From contig NC_019867.2 of NCBI RefSeq assembly GCF_002234675.1, positions 7,585,440 to 7,649,439 of the forward strand: DNA of 64,000 nucleotides, in the 5' to 3' direction. Each line of letters begins with the position of its first letter. Positions within the stretch are counted from its first letter, which is position 1. This DNA comes from Oryzias latipes (lineage: Eukaryota; Chordata; Actinopteri; Beloniformes; Adrianichthyidae). The notes beneath the pieces were generated by a model. It was given only the letters and a program-made list of their open reading frames with translations, made no database searches and was not told where the DNA came from. The position numbers and the translations under genes are program-made. This document shows positions 15,998-39,300 of this stretch, in pieces.

Positions 15998-16392
15998 TTC
16001 TGATTGGAATTATTATTGTTTGTTTATTTTTACCTTAATTTTAAAATGATACATTATCTTAAAAATAATAATGATTAATCTTTTTTGGCCATCTTTTTTT
16101 TTTTAAGTTCTTCTTCAAAACATTTTAATGAATTAACTCTATTACTCCACTCAGATTCATCCATTGTCTCTGTTTTACACAAATTGTATTGATTAATTCT
16201 CTTTATTCAGTGCCCTTTGAGTTATCTGATTCCTAAAATTAACCACCAAAAAAATCGTGTTTTCTAAGCAATTTTCCAAAATTATTACAAATGAATTTAT
16301 GACTTTGTTTAAAATTCAACCCTATAATATGATATATAATAACGTTTTTTTGCCACTACAGACAAAAGAATTTTCCAATTAAGAATTTTAAA

Positions 16393-16571
<179 letters not shown>

Positions 16572-17839
16572 ATGATTATAAAACTAAAACATATTAAAAC
16601 CGATTAAATTCTTGGATTCTTCAAAATTTTCCCTTGTACAATGTGACTTATTGTAAACATATGAATCTTTATAAATGATTCTGCACTGATTCAACCCTGT
16701 AACAGTGCTTTTTGTTACAGGGTTGAAAGTTATGGGTTGGAGAGATTTTAAGTAGCCACATTAGCTAGAATATGGAGCATCACATGGCATATAAGGAAAT
16801 AGTGAAATCAGTATATTTCTCCAAGACAGTATTCATTTTCTTTCCTTTAACAGTTATTTAAGGAAATCATTTTCGCATGTAACAGAGCTGAAAGGCTGAC
16901 TGTCAATCTGACAATAGAATAAATTAAACAGAAAAGAGAAAGTATGCAAACGCATAACTACAGTGTCAGTGGGTAAAATATTTAGTGTTGTCAAATCCTG
17001 GGTCCTTGAGAAACTGGACTAAGCCATTATCAATAACAGGGGGAGGATTAAAAGCGTCCTGAACAAAACGGTGGAATTAAAAAAAATAAGTATTTTTCTC
17101 ACTTAGCATGTAGGTAACAATCGAAAGACAAAGGATTATATTACAAAAAAATAAATAAAAATAAAAACATGCAGTTACTGTAATTAAATGAAAAAGTAGC
17201 TTTGCTCATTTGGCTGATCTATCAGTAACCCCTAAAATGTTTCTTGATCTTTTCATTCCTTGTTTTTAAGTGCATGTTTTGGTTTTATTTTAATATGAGA
17301 ATATATTAGGTAAACTTAAACGGATAGAATTTTGATTAGGAAGATTTTAAATTAGTCTTTATTATTTTTATTTTGTACCACTACTTAATTCCGAGTTTCC
17401 TTTAGTGAAAGGAGGGGGGAAATATATTTTATGTTAATTTTAACAATAAAACAGTATTATTATTTTTTTAACTCTGTCCTGTACACCGACTGACCAAAAA
17501 TACTCTGTTCTTAAATCACTGCTGACTTTTAGTGTCATCAAAATAATGTGGTTTAGGTTGTAAATGGACGCTAGAATAATCGCCTGGGCCGGACTGGTTA
17601 ACCTTGAGACACCTCAAACCGCATGGTGCAGAAATGCAACATCGCCCTCTTTTGTTTCGGACAACAAATGACATGTCTGCCTCTGTCAGCGACAAGCAGG
17701 CGATGCAGACGGTCGTTGGGTTTGCCTGTAGTATCAGCCAGCCACCAACAACCAGCCGCCTGAATGTAGATCCGCATGGGCTTTTACTTCTTCATCTTTT
17801 TTAAATAACCCGGCGGAAAATTAAAGTAAGGATCCAAGG

Positions 17840-28283
<10,444 letters not shown>

Positions 28284-31200
28284 TAGCCCCCCCGACGTCA
28301 GTTCCCGCGGCTTCGGATCTGGTCTCGTTAATTCTCCCATCGCCTCCCTCCGGGGTGTGGGTAGGGGGGGGAGGAGGAGCTCTGCCAAACACCTCTCTTC
28401 CCCTCTGCATCGCTCAAAGAGTCTGCCTTCTGAGACGGCTGTGACGGGGTGGCGCGGGGGGGAAATCAACAAAGCACACTCGCCTACAACGCAACGAGGG
28501 GAGACGGGGGGGGGGGGGGGGAGGGTGTTGATGCACAGTCGAAGGGACTTTGCTGAATGTAAAAGGTAGGAGCAGATAGGCAGATGTGCTGAGGCTTCAC
28601 CATTCTACACCCCTGTGCACACGTTTCCATCACAAGACAACCTCCCCTGCTCAGTGCAGTATTCTAATACCACTACATCCTTTACCCCCCACGCCCCTCC
28701 CAGCCAGTGAAAATCCTTCGAGCTGTTCTCTGCCTAAAGCCCTCAGCACATCTGTACAGAACATAATAGCATGAGGTTGTATGACGTGAACTCTTGTAGC
28801 TGAACGCTTGCGGTGTAATGGAGTTTAGTACTGAATAAGTATTTACAGAGTATCAGTGTTGTGTAGCAAGCAAAAGCCTTTTGAGAAATATGTTCGTGAA
28901 GACTGACGCCTTCGGAGAGCTTTAGAGGACTCCGTGTGTTCAAAGCAAAAAGAGAAACAGCTCGCCGTGTACAAAAGGCCAAAAAAAACCCACAAAAAAC
29001 GAAAAAACGCTCCCTCTTTCTTGTCTAACGTGAATTTGGACTTACAGTGAGTAGATGCCATTGGCGTTGATGCTTAACCCTCTAACTGCAGGCATGGCTT
29101 TCAGTGATGTGTGTAGTGTTGTAGTCGGGCCTCCATAACCTAGAAGCAGAGGCCTCAGATGTGCATGCTGTATGGCAGGCTTGGGCTGTGTCGTAAATGT
29201 AGTGGAGCAGTAGAAACGGGGATTGTGTCTGTGCATGTGACCTGTTTGTTATGATCCTGATGATCATGCTCATTCATAGAGGAGGACAGGAATGCTCCTT
29301 AAGACCCCCCCCACTCGTCCCTCGTAGACCAACGTTGCCCTTTGACACTGATCTCAGACCAGCGTAGCATTTTCCCCGGCGGGTGGGATTTAAGGAGCTG
29401 CTGTCGGTTCCGTGTCTAAAGGCAACTCCATCTCTGTGGCCTTGCTCATGGCGTGACCATGAGAGGCTGGCATGGGGCTTGAGGAGGCAGTGCCTGAGTC
29501 TTGCCATCAGAGTGACATTTTTATTACCAGAACCTTATTGCCTATCGAACAAGCACATTTCTATATACAGCGAATCACCTCCGTTGTCTATCGGAATCCT
29601 TTCATTTCAACCTCAGTTGCTCCAACCGTTTGATATAAGACTGTCTGGTGTTACAGGGAAAATACAAACTAGCTTGCCTGTGAATTGTGCTAGAATGTGT
29701 ACGATTGTTCCCGCCCCCTCTTTCCCATGGTACTGTGTATGGTCTATGGTATTGCTAGAACAACTGTGACATGTGCAGTGATAGACGCTGTTTCTCTATA
29801 TCATGCATGAACCATGTTGGCGTGAATTCACTTGAAGGAGGGTGAAAGGGAGAAAAAGCCATCCATTTGATAAATACCAAACAAACGTTCTTAACATTAT
29901 TTTATTTCGGTTGTCTTTTTCTGCCATTCTTTTCTTTTCTTTTTTTTATTTAATTGCCTGTCTGTTTATCCTTTTTCCTTTTTTTTTTTTTTTTGCTCAC
30001 CTGCCAGTTTGGACACGGTACTAACATGCCGAGTCCTTGTCAGTTGTAACCATTGTGAAGAATAAGCTGCAATGCTGCAAAAACATATGTTGTTGTTCTA
30101 ATGTAGCTTGTGTTTTGTAAATGCACTATAATATGGAGTTGCCTGATCTTTTTTTGTTTTTTGGTGGTGTGGGTACTTCTTGTCCTAGATTTTTGTGTTC
30201 TTATTCAGTTCCAAGTATCTTCATGCTTCCTTGTGTACTTCTGGAAGGTATTTTGATTGTTTGTGTTGCTTTTTTTTAATTTTCTATCCTTTTTTCTTTT
30301 TGTATGAAGCCTCCATCCAAAAAACTACATATGGATGACCATGGAGGTTTGCTAGTTCACATAGAATGCTGTGATTAAAGATGCCTTAAGTATTAAACAA
30401 TCATTATTTATTACTAACTGTAGCTAGCTAGCTATTGTGGTGGAATATTTAATGTCTCTATCTCATAACTTTGCAATTTAATCAATATATTTATTTAAAA
30501 TAACACAAAACATTAAAAAAAATACCTCATTATGCATTGGTCGGTGGGGATGCTTTTGCATGCCGTCTGTGTTTTCCTTTTTCAAAGGCGAAAGAAACTC
30601 ATTGAAAGAGTGGCTGGGGTGTTTCCCTGCACATTTTCTAGCCAGCATGGTGCTGTTTGATCTATATTACATTCCATTCCTGCCATTTCTTGATTTTTTT
30701 TGGGTATGTTTTTATCTCTTAAGAATCTGCTTTCCTCTGAAGCAGATCCCAGGGCGACAGCCTGCTCGTCTTAGCTTGTTTCCCGCATCTTAATCCAGTT
30801 TACCCCACATGAATTTTGCTTTTTCATTCGTTTGCATCCGTTACATCAGGATCTCAGTTTAGTTTTAGGTCACACAGCTTTATTATTTCTTTTTCGTGTT
30901 GCTGGCAGTTGCTTTGTGTGGGGCGTATATCTAACATGCTAACTTGAGCCATTGATCTTTCGAGCAAAACTTCTGGTGTACTGTGGTTTCACAATATAGA
31001 TGTTTCACACCCGGGTACTATAGGCTAACCAAACGTTTCGAGTGTGCATTTCCTATTAATAATCTAATAACCCTGCAAATGATTCGGACGTGATTAGAAT
31101 GAAGCCGATTGGTCCAATCCTCTCATTTTGTGCTCTCACTGGCCTTACCCCATTGCCCTCCACAGTTGTACCCCGTTAACTCCAGATTGAACTGGACAGT

Positions 31201-31740
31201 AGCCATAGTATTAACTCAAGCTGATGAACCGGAATGAACAGTAGAACTTAAAGCACAAGCTTTTTAATGCATGTCCTTCTCAGGTTTTCCTATGTGTATG
31301 TGGGAGTAGCTCTGTAGATGTGTTTAATATGATGCTGTATCTTCTTGAATATTTCAGATGTTTCTTTGCTGCTGAAAAAAAAAAAGTTAATTATTAACCT
31401 GCCAGTGAAAAAGGGAAGTGGCCATCTTTGTACAACACACTGCTGTTTTGCTGTAACCGCGCAATGTTTTATGATCTTGAGTATTTTATAGAAAAGTAGA
31501 AGTATGTATTAATAATATGAAAGCAATAGCTAAAAATCATAATGAAGAATAACATGATCAGTGAATATTGTGGAAAATCTTTAGATTCACTCTGGGTGGA
31601 TTTTGTACTGTATTTATTACTAATGATGATGCAAAAAGTTGCATAGCTTAACCCAAACTGTTCTGTCTCTTTTTTTATTTATTGTCTTGTATATGACCTT
31701 TTTGTATGTGTTTTTCAAATAAACTGCCTAAAATGCTGAG
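28284..31740 (+). other. 3' UTR of ark2c
   Basis: About 3.4 kb between the stop codon and an AATAAA at 31718-31723, without competing exons. It starts with G-rich tracts (poly-G at 28508-28520) and then runs T-rich with many TTTT and TGTA words. Human RNF165 also has a long 3' UTR. Extent is inferred from the lack of an earlier strong AATAAA. Confidence 0.65.
31718..31723 (+). promoter_or_regulatory. Poly(A) signal of ark2c
   Basis: AATAAA followed by TGTGTTATTTGGTGT, a GU-rich downstream element about 30 bp later. Confidence 0.7.
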
Positions 31741-32901
31741 AATTTATTCGGCTCATGTGTTATTTGGTGTATAGAAGCTAAACTTTTCTTTTTATTAGGG
31801 AAGCAATTACATTTTGGAATAGCTTTAGGTGGAGAAATATGCGACATTTTACATTTTTTGTACATTTTTTTCCAAAAAGTAACTTAATTTTCTTAAAATT
31901 ATTAAAACTTAACAAAAAACAGAAAAGTTTTTTGCTTTTTTTCTCCCAATTTATTTTATTCAATTATCTTTTCGATTGCGTATTTTCACATTTTGTAAAA
32001 AAAAACTGTAATTCTATTGTACATTTATGTATTCTGCTTTTACAGTTTTAAAAACAAAGCATACATTCTGCTTGAAATTTGATTCACATTGATATTATAG
32101 GAGATATTTCATTTATTTTAGGTTCAGCCCAAGCATATAGAGAAATTAATGGTAGAAAATGTTTATTCTTAAGAAGAGGGAAGTCCTAACATTTGGCAAA
32201 AATATTAAAAATAACACTGATTCTTTAGAATGAACGTTATGTTCTGGTGTTTCTTCCAACATAAACAAAGACACCTTGTATGACATCATAGACTAAAAGG
32301 AGGAAATTAGTTCTAACCATTGACTGTAAATGAGAACTGGACTGAGTGAGAGTGACATCACCCATGGGTAAATGGTTTACTTCCGGGTACAGTGAAAGGA
32401 AGTCAAATCAGTTGCCATTTTTTCGCAGTACTGACACCGCCATGTTGGAGACAAACAACATCAGTAAGCAGAGATTGGTCCGAGTCAAAGTTTTTGTCGC
32501 AATCATTTTTGCCTATCAGGAGTGAGCTTGTTAGAAGGCCACACCCCCTCCGTTCAAAAGCAGGATTGCGAGAATATGTCAATCAAACGGTTCGAACGTG
32601 AGACCACATACTTCTATTGAGGTATCTGATCTGTCAGTTTATAACTTGAATACCTTGCGTTACAAACAAACAGGAAATAAAATTAGGACTGACAAGAACA
32701 TGTTTAAATAAAGTGAGAGTGGTTAATACGACAAATATAATGACTGAGTAAGAGCTATTTACTTCTCAGTGGAAGTCTCTAGGATTTTGGCCTTTTGGAA
32801 CCAGGGTTACTTTCATATTTAGCCAAGCGGGCGGGGTCACTCAGTCCAGCTCTCTTAAATGGTCAACCGTCCCTTACCAAACACTTCTATTACATCTCAT
32901 C
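31741..32901. other. Tail-to-tail interval between ark2c and loxhd1
   Basis: The 1.2 kb between the ark2c poly(A) signal and the loxhd1 stop codon. Nearly half is a family 2 MITE. On the minus strand I see no AATAAA between the stop and about 32167; TTTATT on plus at 32162-32167 is the first candidate. Confidence 0.55.
32316..32865. mobile_element. MITE family 2, copy 2 (abuts the loxhd1 stop codon)
   Basis: The left end is ACCATTGACTGTAAATGAGA then ACTGGACTGAGTG; the right end CACTCAGTCCAGCTCTC is its inverse. It is about 550 bp, longer than copy 1 and closest to the copy at 46.5 kb (shared AGGAGTGAGC, CACACCCC, TCAATCAA). The right end is 36 bp from the loxhd1 stop. Confidence 0.78.
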
Positions 32902-33382
32902 CTAATATTTGGGGTAAAGCACTCTTTGAATCTGGCCGTCAGCCTTGCTAGAGTCCAGCCACTTCCCACATGGGAAGATGGTCGTGACCGAAGTAGCGGT
33001 GTTGGTAACTTCGACGCACTCCAAGAGCCAGCCACCATTTGGGCTGCTGCCATCGTGCTCCACTTTAACTCTCAGGAGATCGCCAAGTTCCAGCATTTCC
33101 AAGACGAAAGCGTCCGTGTGTCCCCGCTCAAAAAGGTTGCGGAACTTCTTCCGCAGCTCACGCTTGCCCGAGTCCCCGTTGACGCCATAGATGGTGATGG
33201 AGACATTTGAGTCAGTGCCTGCACCTTTGACGTCACTGGTTATCACAATGACCTCGTATTTGACCGGAACCAGGTTGCGGACTTTGCTTGCAAAACTCTC
33301 GACTGATTTGTAGCACTCGAACGTCAGAAAATTGTCCTTTTTGGCAGTCAGGGGGATTTGCGCATCACAGTGGAAGAAATAC
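32902..33382 (-). other. loxhd1: loxhd1 last coding exon: complete PLAT16
   Basis: A 481-nt exon coding the end of PLAT15 and the whole of PLAT16 (about 2260-2378) without an intron, whereas other PLAT repeats are split over two or three exons. Motifs: [48 protein letters not shown]; ends LYPKY. Confidence 0.93.
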
Positions 33383-36300
33383 CTGAAAAGCAAATTTTTA
33401 AGTTGGGAAGTTTTCATTTGACAGCAAACAGCGAGTCATGTAGAATTACTCTCACTTGTTTCCCAGCTCCATCTCTGTAACCACCACTTCCAGAACATGC
33501 CAGAAAGCTTCTTTCTTGACTTTCTTCCCGTCTTTAGTTATATGCCCGATGCATACGCTAACTACATTCCCCACATGTTTGGATGAAAACTCAAACACGT
33601 CAGTGGCACCGCTGCGAAAGTAAAACATTTAAACTTATTGGTATTTGTGTCTTAAAGCTAAATACAGTTTTCAGGAGTTTTTCTGTTTTGCAGTGTAAGA
33701 GTGAATCCAGCTGTTTTGTCTCTTGGATTTACTCTTTAAGAAGACCCACCGTAAGAACTTCTTTTTCTTATTCTCCAGAACAAACTCCTTGGAACGGGCT
33801 TTCCTTCCCTCCAACAGAATCCAGGCGTTTTCTGTGGTCGAGGCATCGCTTGTGTTAGCAGTTGTTGTGGCAATTTCATATTCTGTCAACGCAGAAACAC
33901 ACATTGCAGCTCTAAAACCATTTCTCATCTGCCAGAGGCTGGTAGTCTCCCATAGTTGAAGAGTTAGTAATTTCATTTTCACTGACTGGTTTTGTCGCTG
34001 AGGTCCACAGTGTCATTGTTGGCACAGGCCAGCTCCCTCATAATCTGCCCATCATCTTCACTTTTAGCCAGCCAGCGGTTGCAGGGGAACCTGAAGGTTT
34101 GGTCCATCACTTCGTCTTTCACATCAATGTAGTCCAAGTGCCAGGCAGCAGCAGGACCTGTTTTTGGTTAAAGCAAGGCAACAGTGACCCTGGATTCATT
34201 ACATCAACTAAAAAACATAAAGAATGAAAGAAAGCAAACCCTTACCCCCACTTATTATTATGAAAAACATTAATTTTACTGTTCATGTTTCTGCTTTTTA
34301 CATTGTGTATGTCCATTTGTAGAAAAAAATATAAGTTAACAATTTTTTGACAAGAGCAATAATTTAAAATAATGTTTGCAGTAACTCTACATGACTAAAA
34401 ATGACTGGTTGTGTTTGAAAAATACTGTACATCAATAAAAATATAATTTTTGTTTATCCTTGAGGATATTATCTTTAATTTGTCTCACATTTTGACTTTT
34501 GTACGCCTCACCTTTGTTGTCGTGCCACACTCTGACCTTCGAAAGTTCACCCAGACTGAGCATGTCAGGAAATCGAAACACGTCCTTGGCTTTTCGCTCA
34601 AATTTGTTCCGGTTGCTGCTCTCTTTCAGGGGCAGCGTCCTGGTGTCACCAAACTCCCCGAACATGATCAAAAACACGTTGGTGTCAGTACCGGCACCTG
34701 AAACATCACATGGACTCTTTTAGAGGCTCACCAAGTCAATAAAACAAATTTATATTCACATATATCACATTCCCTCAAGAAATACAATAAGACCAAAAAT
34801 CAAGTGATTTCGGAATTCTTCAAGTATTTCAAACTTCTTTAATTTCTAAAGATCTCAAACTTTATGGTACCCACATCACTTCATCCAACTTTGGTCTAAA
34901 TGTCACTGAAGGCCATGTTACACGACCACTATGTACATTTTGCACATATTGTACGAATAAAAATTGGAAACAGACTGGTTTTTACTTGAAATTTTCACAG
35001 ATGTATCACGAATAAACCACTTTAAAACCACGGAAGAACTACGAATGAACCACGCAAGGAACACGTAAATCAATATAATTGCTAAATCTAGTCCAACATA
35101 TGCGCCACATTTGAGATACAAAAGTCATTCATGCGTCAAAAGTCTGTTAGACATACGTGGTACGGTCGTGGAAAGCCACAAATTTGCGTAAAACCACGTA
35201 AATATGCTTAAACTGCATAATTCTCAAGTGACCAAAACAGAACCAAATTCACTTTAAGACCTGTCGGCTGAAACCCTCAATGGACATCTGGGAACTTCGA
35301 CGAATGATGAACGCAAGAAGCACTTATGAATTACATATATCACTCATTTATCACAAAAGACCAATGAATGCGCAAAATGTAGGTAGTGGCTGTGTGAAAT
35401 AAAGCACTGCTTAGGCCACAATGTGTCACACCTGCTAGATCGCTGGTTTGGACTTGGATGACGTAGGTTGTTTTCTCCACCATCTCCTCATCATCAACCA
35501 CGGCGGGCAGCTCACACACTTTGATCCTCTTTGGTCCTTTGGTGCTGGACAGCCAGTTCTCATAAGTGAACAAATATTCCTCCTCTGTAGTCAGGTTTCG
35601 AATGAGGATCTGAAAGTGTCATTGGGCCATCAGTACCATGAGAGACAAATATTTCATTCAAATTATAACCCCACTGAGGTTTTTTTTGGAACAAAGCAAG
35701 TAATCAACAGGAATAGTGTAACTGCTCTGTGCATCTAGGATGAATTATTGACCAATTTACATTAAAAAACTGCTTATTCTAATTAACGTACACATTTTTG
35801 ACAGTAAAATTGGAAATTCGTCCAATATTGAGCTGTTTAAACCATTTTCATGACTTGCTGAAGTTAATTTACGGGTTTACATCGTAGCAGTCCTTGTCTT
35901 ACCCTGTCCAGAAACCAGTCGGGCCGGCTCCCGGTGCCGTCGATCCGAATTCTGATCTTCTTTAGAGGAGCAATGTCATCTATCTCCAGCACAAATGTGT
36001 CTTCTTGGTCTCTCTCAAACCTTAACGGAACAATTTGAAAAACTGAGGCATGATTATGTTGTGTTAACAACTTTAAATCAATTCACCTTCATCATTTAAA
36101 TAAATGCTACATTCACTGGCTGGTTAACTAACGCACCTGCCCAACTATTTATCCATTTATTGCATTAAACCAACAGAGTGTTTGAATAATTTACTGATGT
36201 TTATGTATCAGTGCAAAACAGAGCAATTGAGTTTTGGCCAAAAACACATTGAACTGTCCTCCTGAGTCTTTGTTCGATCCTCAAATAAAGAAATACTGTT

Positions 36301-39300
36301 GTTTTTCAAATATGAGTGAACTTTAAATGTACTGTCATAGTGGTTTGTCTTTGTTTTATTCGCTTTTTCTACCAAAATCTCAAACCTTAAAAGTTTTAAA
36401 GGTGAGGTCAGGGGCTTGTGTCAGGCCCCAATCAGAAGCATGTAACTCATTTTAGAAGCTGAAGTTAAATTTACTTGCTTTGAACATAATTAAACAATGA
36501 TTAGGCATGAAATATGATATTTCAAAATCTAATCTTCTTAACGGGATCTTCTTATCAGGACCCGCAACCCCGCCTTGCTGTGGTGGGGCTGGTCCCCGCC
36601 TCTGATGCTGCATCTTGCAGGCTATGCAGTTATTCCCAGAGAGGGAGGTCCAAATTATTGGCGTTACCAACATCTTGTTTTCGTGGTCAGCCTGTTTCTC
36701 TTTTTCTTCCCCCATCAGTTAGGGAGTAAGAGGTGTGAAAGGAGTGGGGGTTCTGTGTAAGTATGGGGAGGGGGGCGCTAAAAAATTAATTTAACCTAAT
36801 TTTATAAATTGTCGTGCTTGTTTTTATTTTATTTATTTTGTTTTGTTTTATGTAAAGAACTTTGTGTTATGCTTTTCAATGAAAAGTGCTTTACAAATAA
36901 AGTTTGATTGATTGATTGATTGATTAACTAATTATGTAATTGATCCTAAAGTTAGCAATTTCCTTCAATTTATCTTATTCAACTTGAATTTTTACATTTT
37001 TATAACTTCATTCTTAAAAAGTAAATAAATCTACTGAGGTATTATAAAACAGTTGACCTGTCTCCATTTTTAGGCAGTAACATTTCCTCGGTGCTCCCGT
37101 TGGCTCCACATACAGTCAGGAAAATGTTAGTATCCGTCCCTGCATACTGAACGTCTCCTGTGACAACTGTGGCAGAGTAAACAACCTAAAAAATATAAAT
37201 AAAATACAGGGGACTGCATTTTTTTAGCACTGTAACCAAATGTTTTCAGAAATATATATTTTAGGACTCACTTTACGAATGATATTTATTGTGGTGGAGT
37301 CCAGCACATTGAACAGTCTTGCAGTCAGGCCGTCTCCCCTGTCTTTAGCCAGCCAGCACTTACATGGAAAAATGTACATGATACCTTTGGTTGGCACGGC
37401 AACAGACAGCTCATCCACCAACCAGCAGCTTTCTGGTGTGACACCATTATGGCCAAGCTGAGAAGCAGACCAGAGAGAAGACAAAGACAAGGGAATGGGA
37501 AACGGAAGAGCAGGGAATAGATACACCATTTGATTTTGTTTGATCTGCATCCCACAAGGCGCAGCTATGGTTAATTATTGCTGAGCTAGAACCCTTTTTT
37601 TCATCTTTAACATCAGTGCATCTGTGGAGGCAGCATAAGGAAAAGACAGTTTGACAGATAAGGCCACAAACATCCCTAGATTCTCACTTCCACCCTCTTG
37701 ATCTCTCCTACGTCAGTTCCATAACACAGAAAATGGTCCATGGAGCCAGCAGCAAAGGATTTCTTCCCCTCTGGCAGGTCAAGCCACAGTCGGTCTGTCT
37801 CAATGTCGTTGGGGCCGATGACAATGACGTAAACTCTGGCTGTGGTTGTGGCATCGTGGTCAGTTCCAGTGGACAGAGTGAAGTGATAAGGAATTACTGT
37901 ATGAAAGAGAAACAACAGCTTGAAGACAATTTTTCTTCGAAAGTTTTGTCTCAACCACGGTCTTTTATCAGCAATTTAAGAAGTGACACAAAGGTTTTTA
38001 TTTTTATTTTTATTTTATTTTGTATTTGTTCAGACCTCAGAGGCCTTATAATATGGAGACAGATTTTGAAAGACGTCTTTTGGGCTTTATCATCTCCAAA
38101 CTATACAGTATGCTAGGTTGCACTACATAAGACAGACAGAATAGTAATGTATATGTTTTGTAAAAAAAAAAAACCAGAAAAAATGGGTTGAAAAAGTTAT
38201 ACATTAAAGAAAAAACATTTAATGTCAAATTAACAAAGAAAGATTATATTAGAATTTGACTAAAATAGTGAGTAAACATCTATTTTATTTTAATAAATCA
38301 CCTTTTACTAATGTCTTCTATTGCTCTCGCAATTATTGTAATCATGCAGCTTCCAGAGTCTGCTGGCTAGAACCAGTGGACTCAAGGGCAGTTTAGCTCA
38401 TAAAGCTGTCAGGAAGCTGACATCCCCTCCTCTCTAACCATGACCTCCCTCGGCTCCCCATGGTCACTAACCTCCAACCTCTCGAAACTGCCTACACTCA
38501 CACACACAACAACATTTGAACTTTGTATCCAACATTGAAGTGATATCGTCTCCCTGTCATCAGTCTGATAAGCTCACAGCCACTCTTGTTCCACATGTTT
38601 GCACATCTTTACTTTTGAACTGCTGTCCAGACTTATTTTGTAACATTGTGCTGGATGGTTGCTATGGCCCTAGTTTGTCAAAGCTATATAATTTTTTTAT
38701 ACCATGGTCCGGGTGAATACTCGATTCTGATTGGCAGCTCGGCGTGCGTTAAAAAGTGATATACCACGGTGAAAAAAGAAGTTCCGGTCACCTAGTTTAA
38801 ATGATTTGTATCACTGCGCCGGCTTCTTTAAAATAACCTTTTGCTTCATCATTTGGACAAAAACAAGCGGTAAGAGGTGAACTTTCTATCTGAACTTATG
38901 CTTTATTCAACCCATCGGAAAGATCAGCATATATAAATAGCTTTATTTCGCAGAATCTTGACTGCAGTGGTGGTGCGGTGCGACGCGGAGTATTTGTTAC
39001 GTGGTGCGGCGTGTAACAAATAGTTCCACGTAACAAATAGTACCACGTAACAAATAGTATGCCTTTTGTGAGAAAAGCGATCCAAATTGGAAAAAAAACA
39101 AGAGTTAAGGACTAAAAACTGGTTGCTATTTATCTCTTTTGTAAGTGACCATGGTATAAGCGGGTTAATGGCCTTCGAAGTATCCATTATCTCTTTTTAA
39201 TGCACTTCGCGGAAGCAACCCTCCTCCGTTTTGTGTCGGACGGTTCAGGCTTCCATGGCGTGCGTTAAAAAATGATTATGCATACTGTGTCGGCCATTAA

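Larger units (their letters stand above)
33456..37896 (-). other. loxhd1: loxhd1 exons 33-41: PLAT repeats 12-15
   Basis: PLAT12 (exons 33-34, from about residue 1732, [10 protein letters not shown]), PLAT13 (exons 35-37, [12 protein letters not shown]), PLAT14 (exons 37-39, starting inside exon 37 at [10 protein letters not shown]) and PLAT15 (exons 40-42). PLAT15 is degenerate: the GAGTDA loop is replaced by [12 protein letters not shown], as it is in the human protein. Repeat 12 also lacks the canonical loop ([12 protein letters not shown]). Confidence 0.9.

Noticed and set aside
30415..30435. TAGCTAGCTAGCTA run as a regulatory palindrome
   Set aside because: Short simple repeat in the ark2c 3' UTR with no other support.
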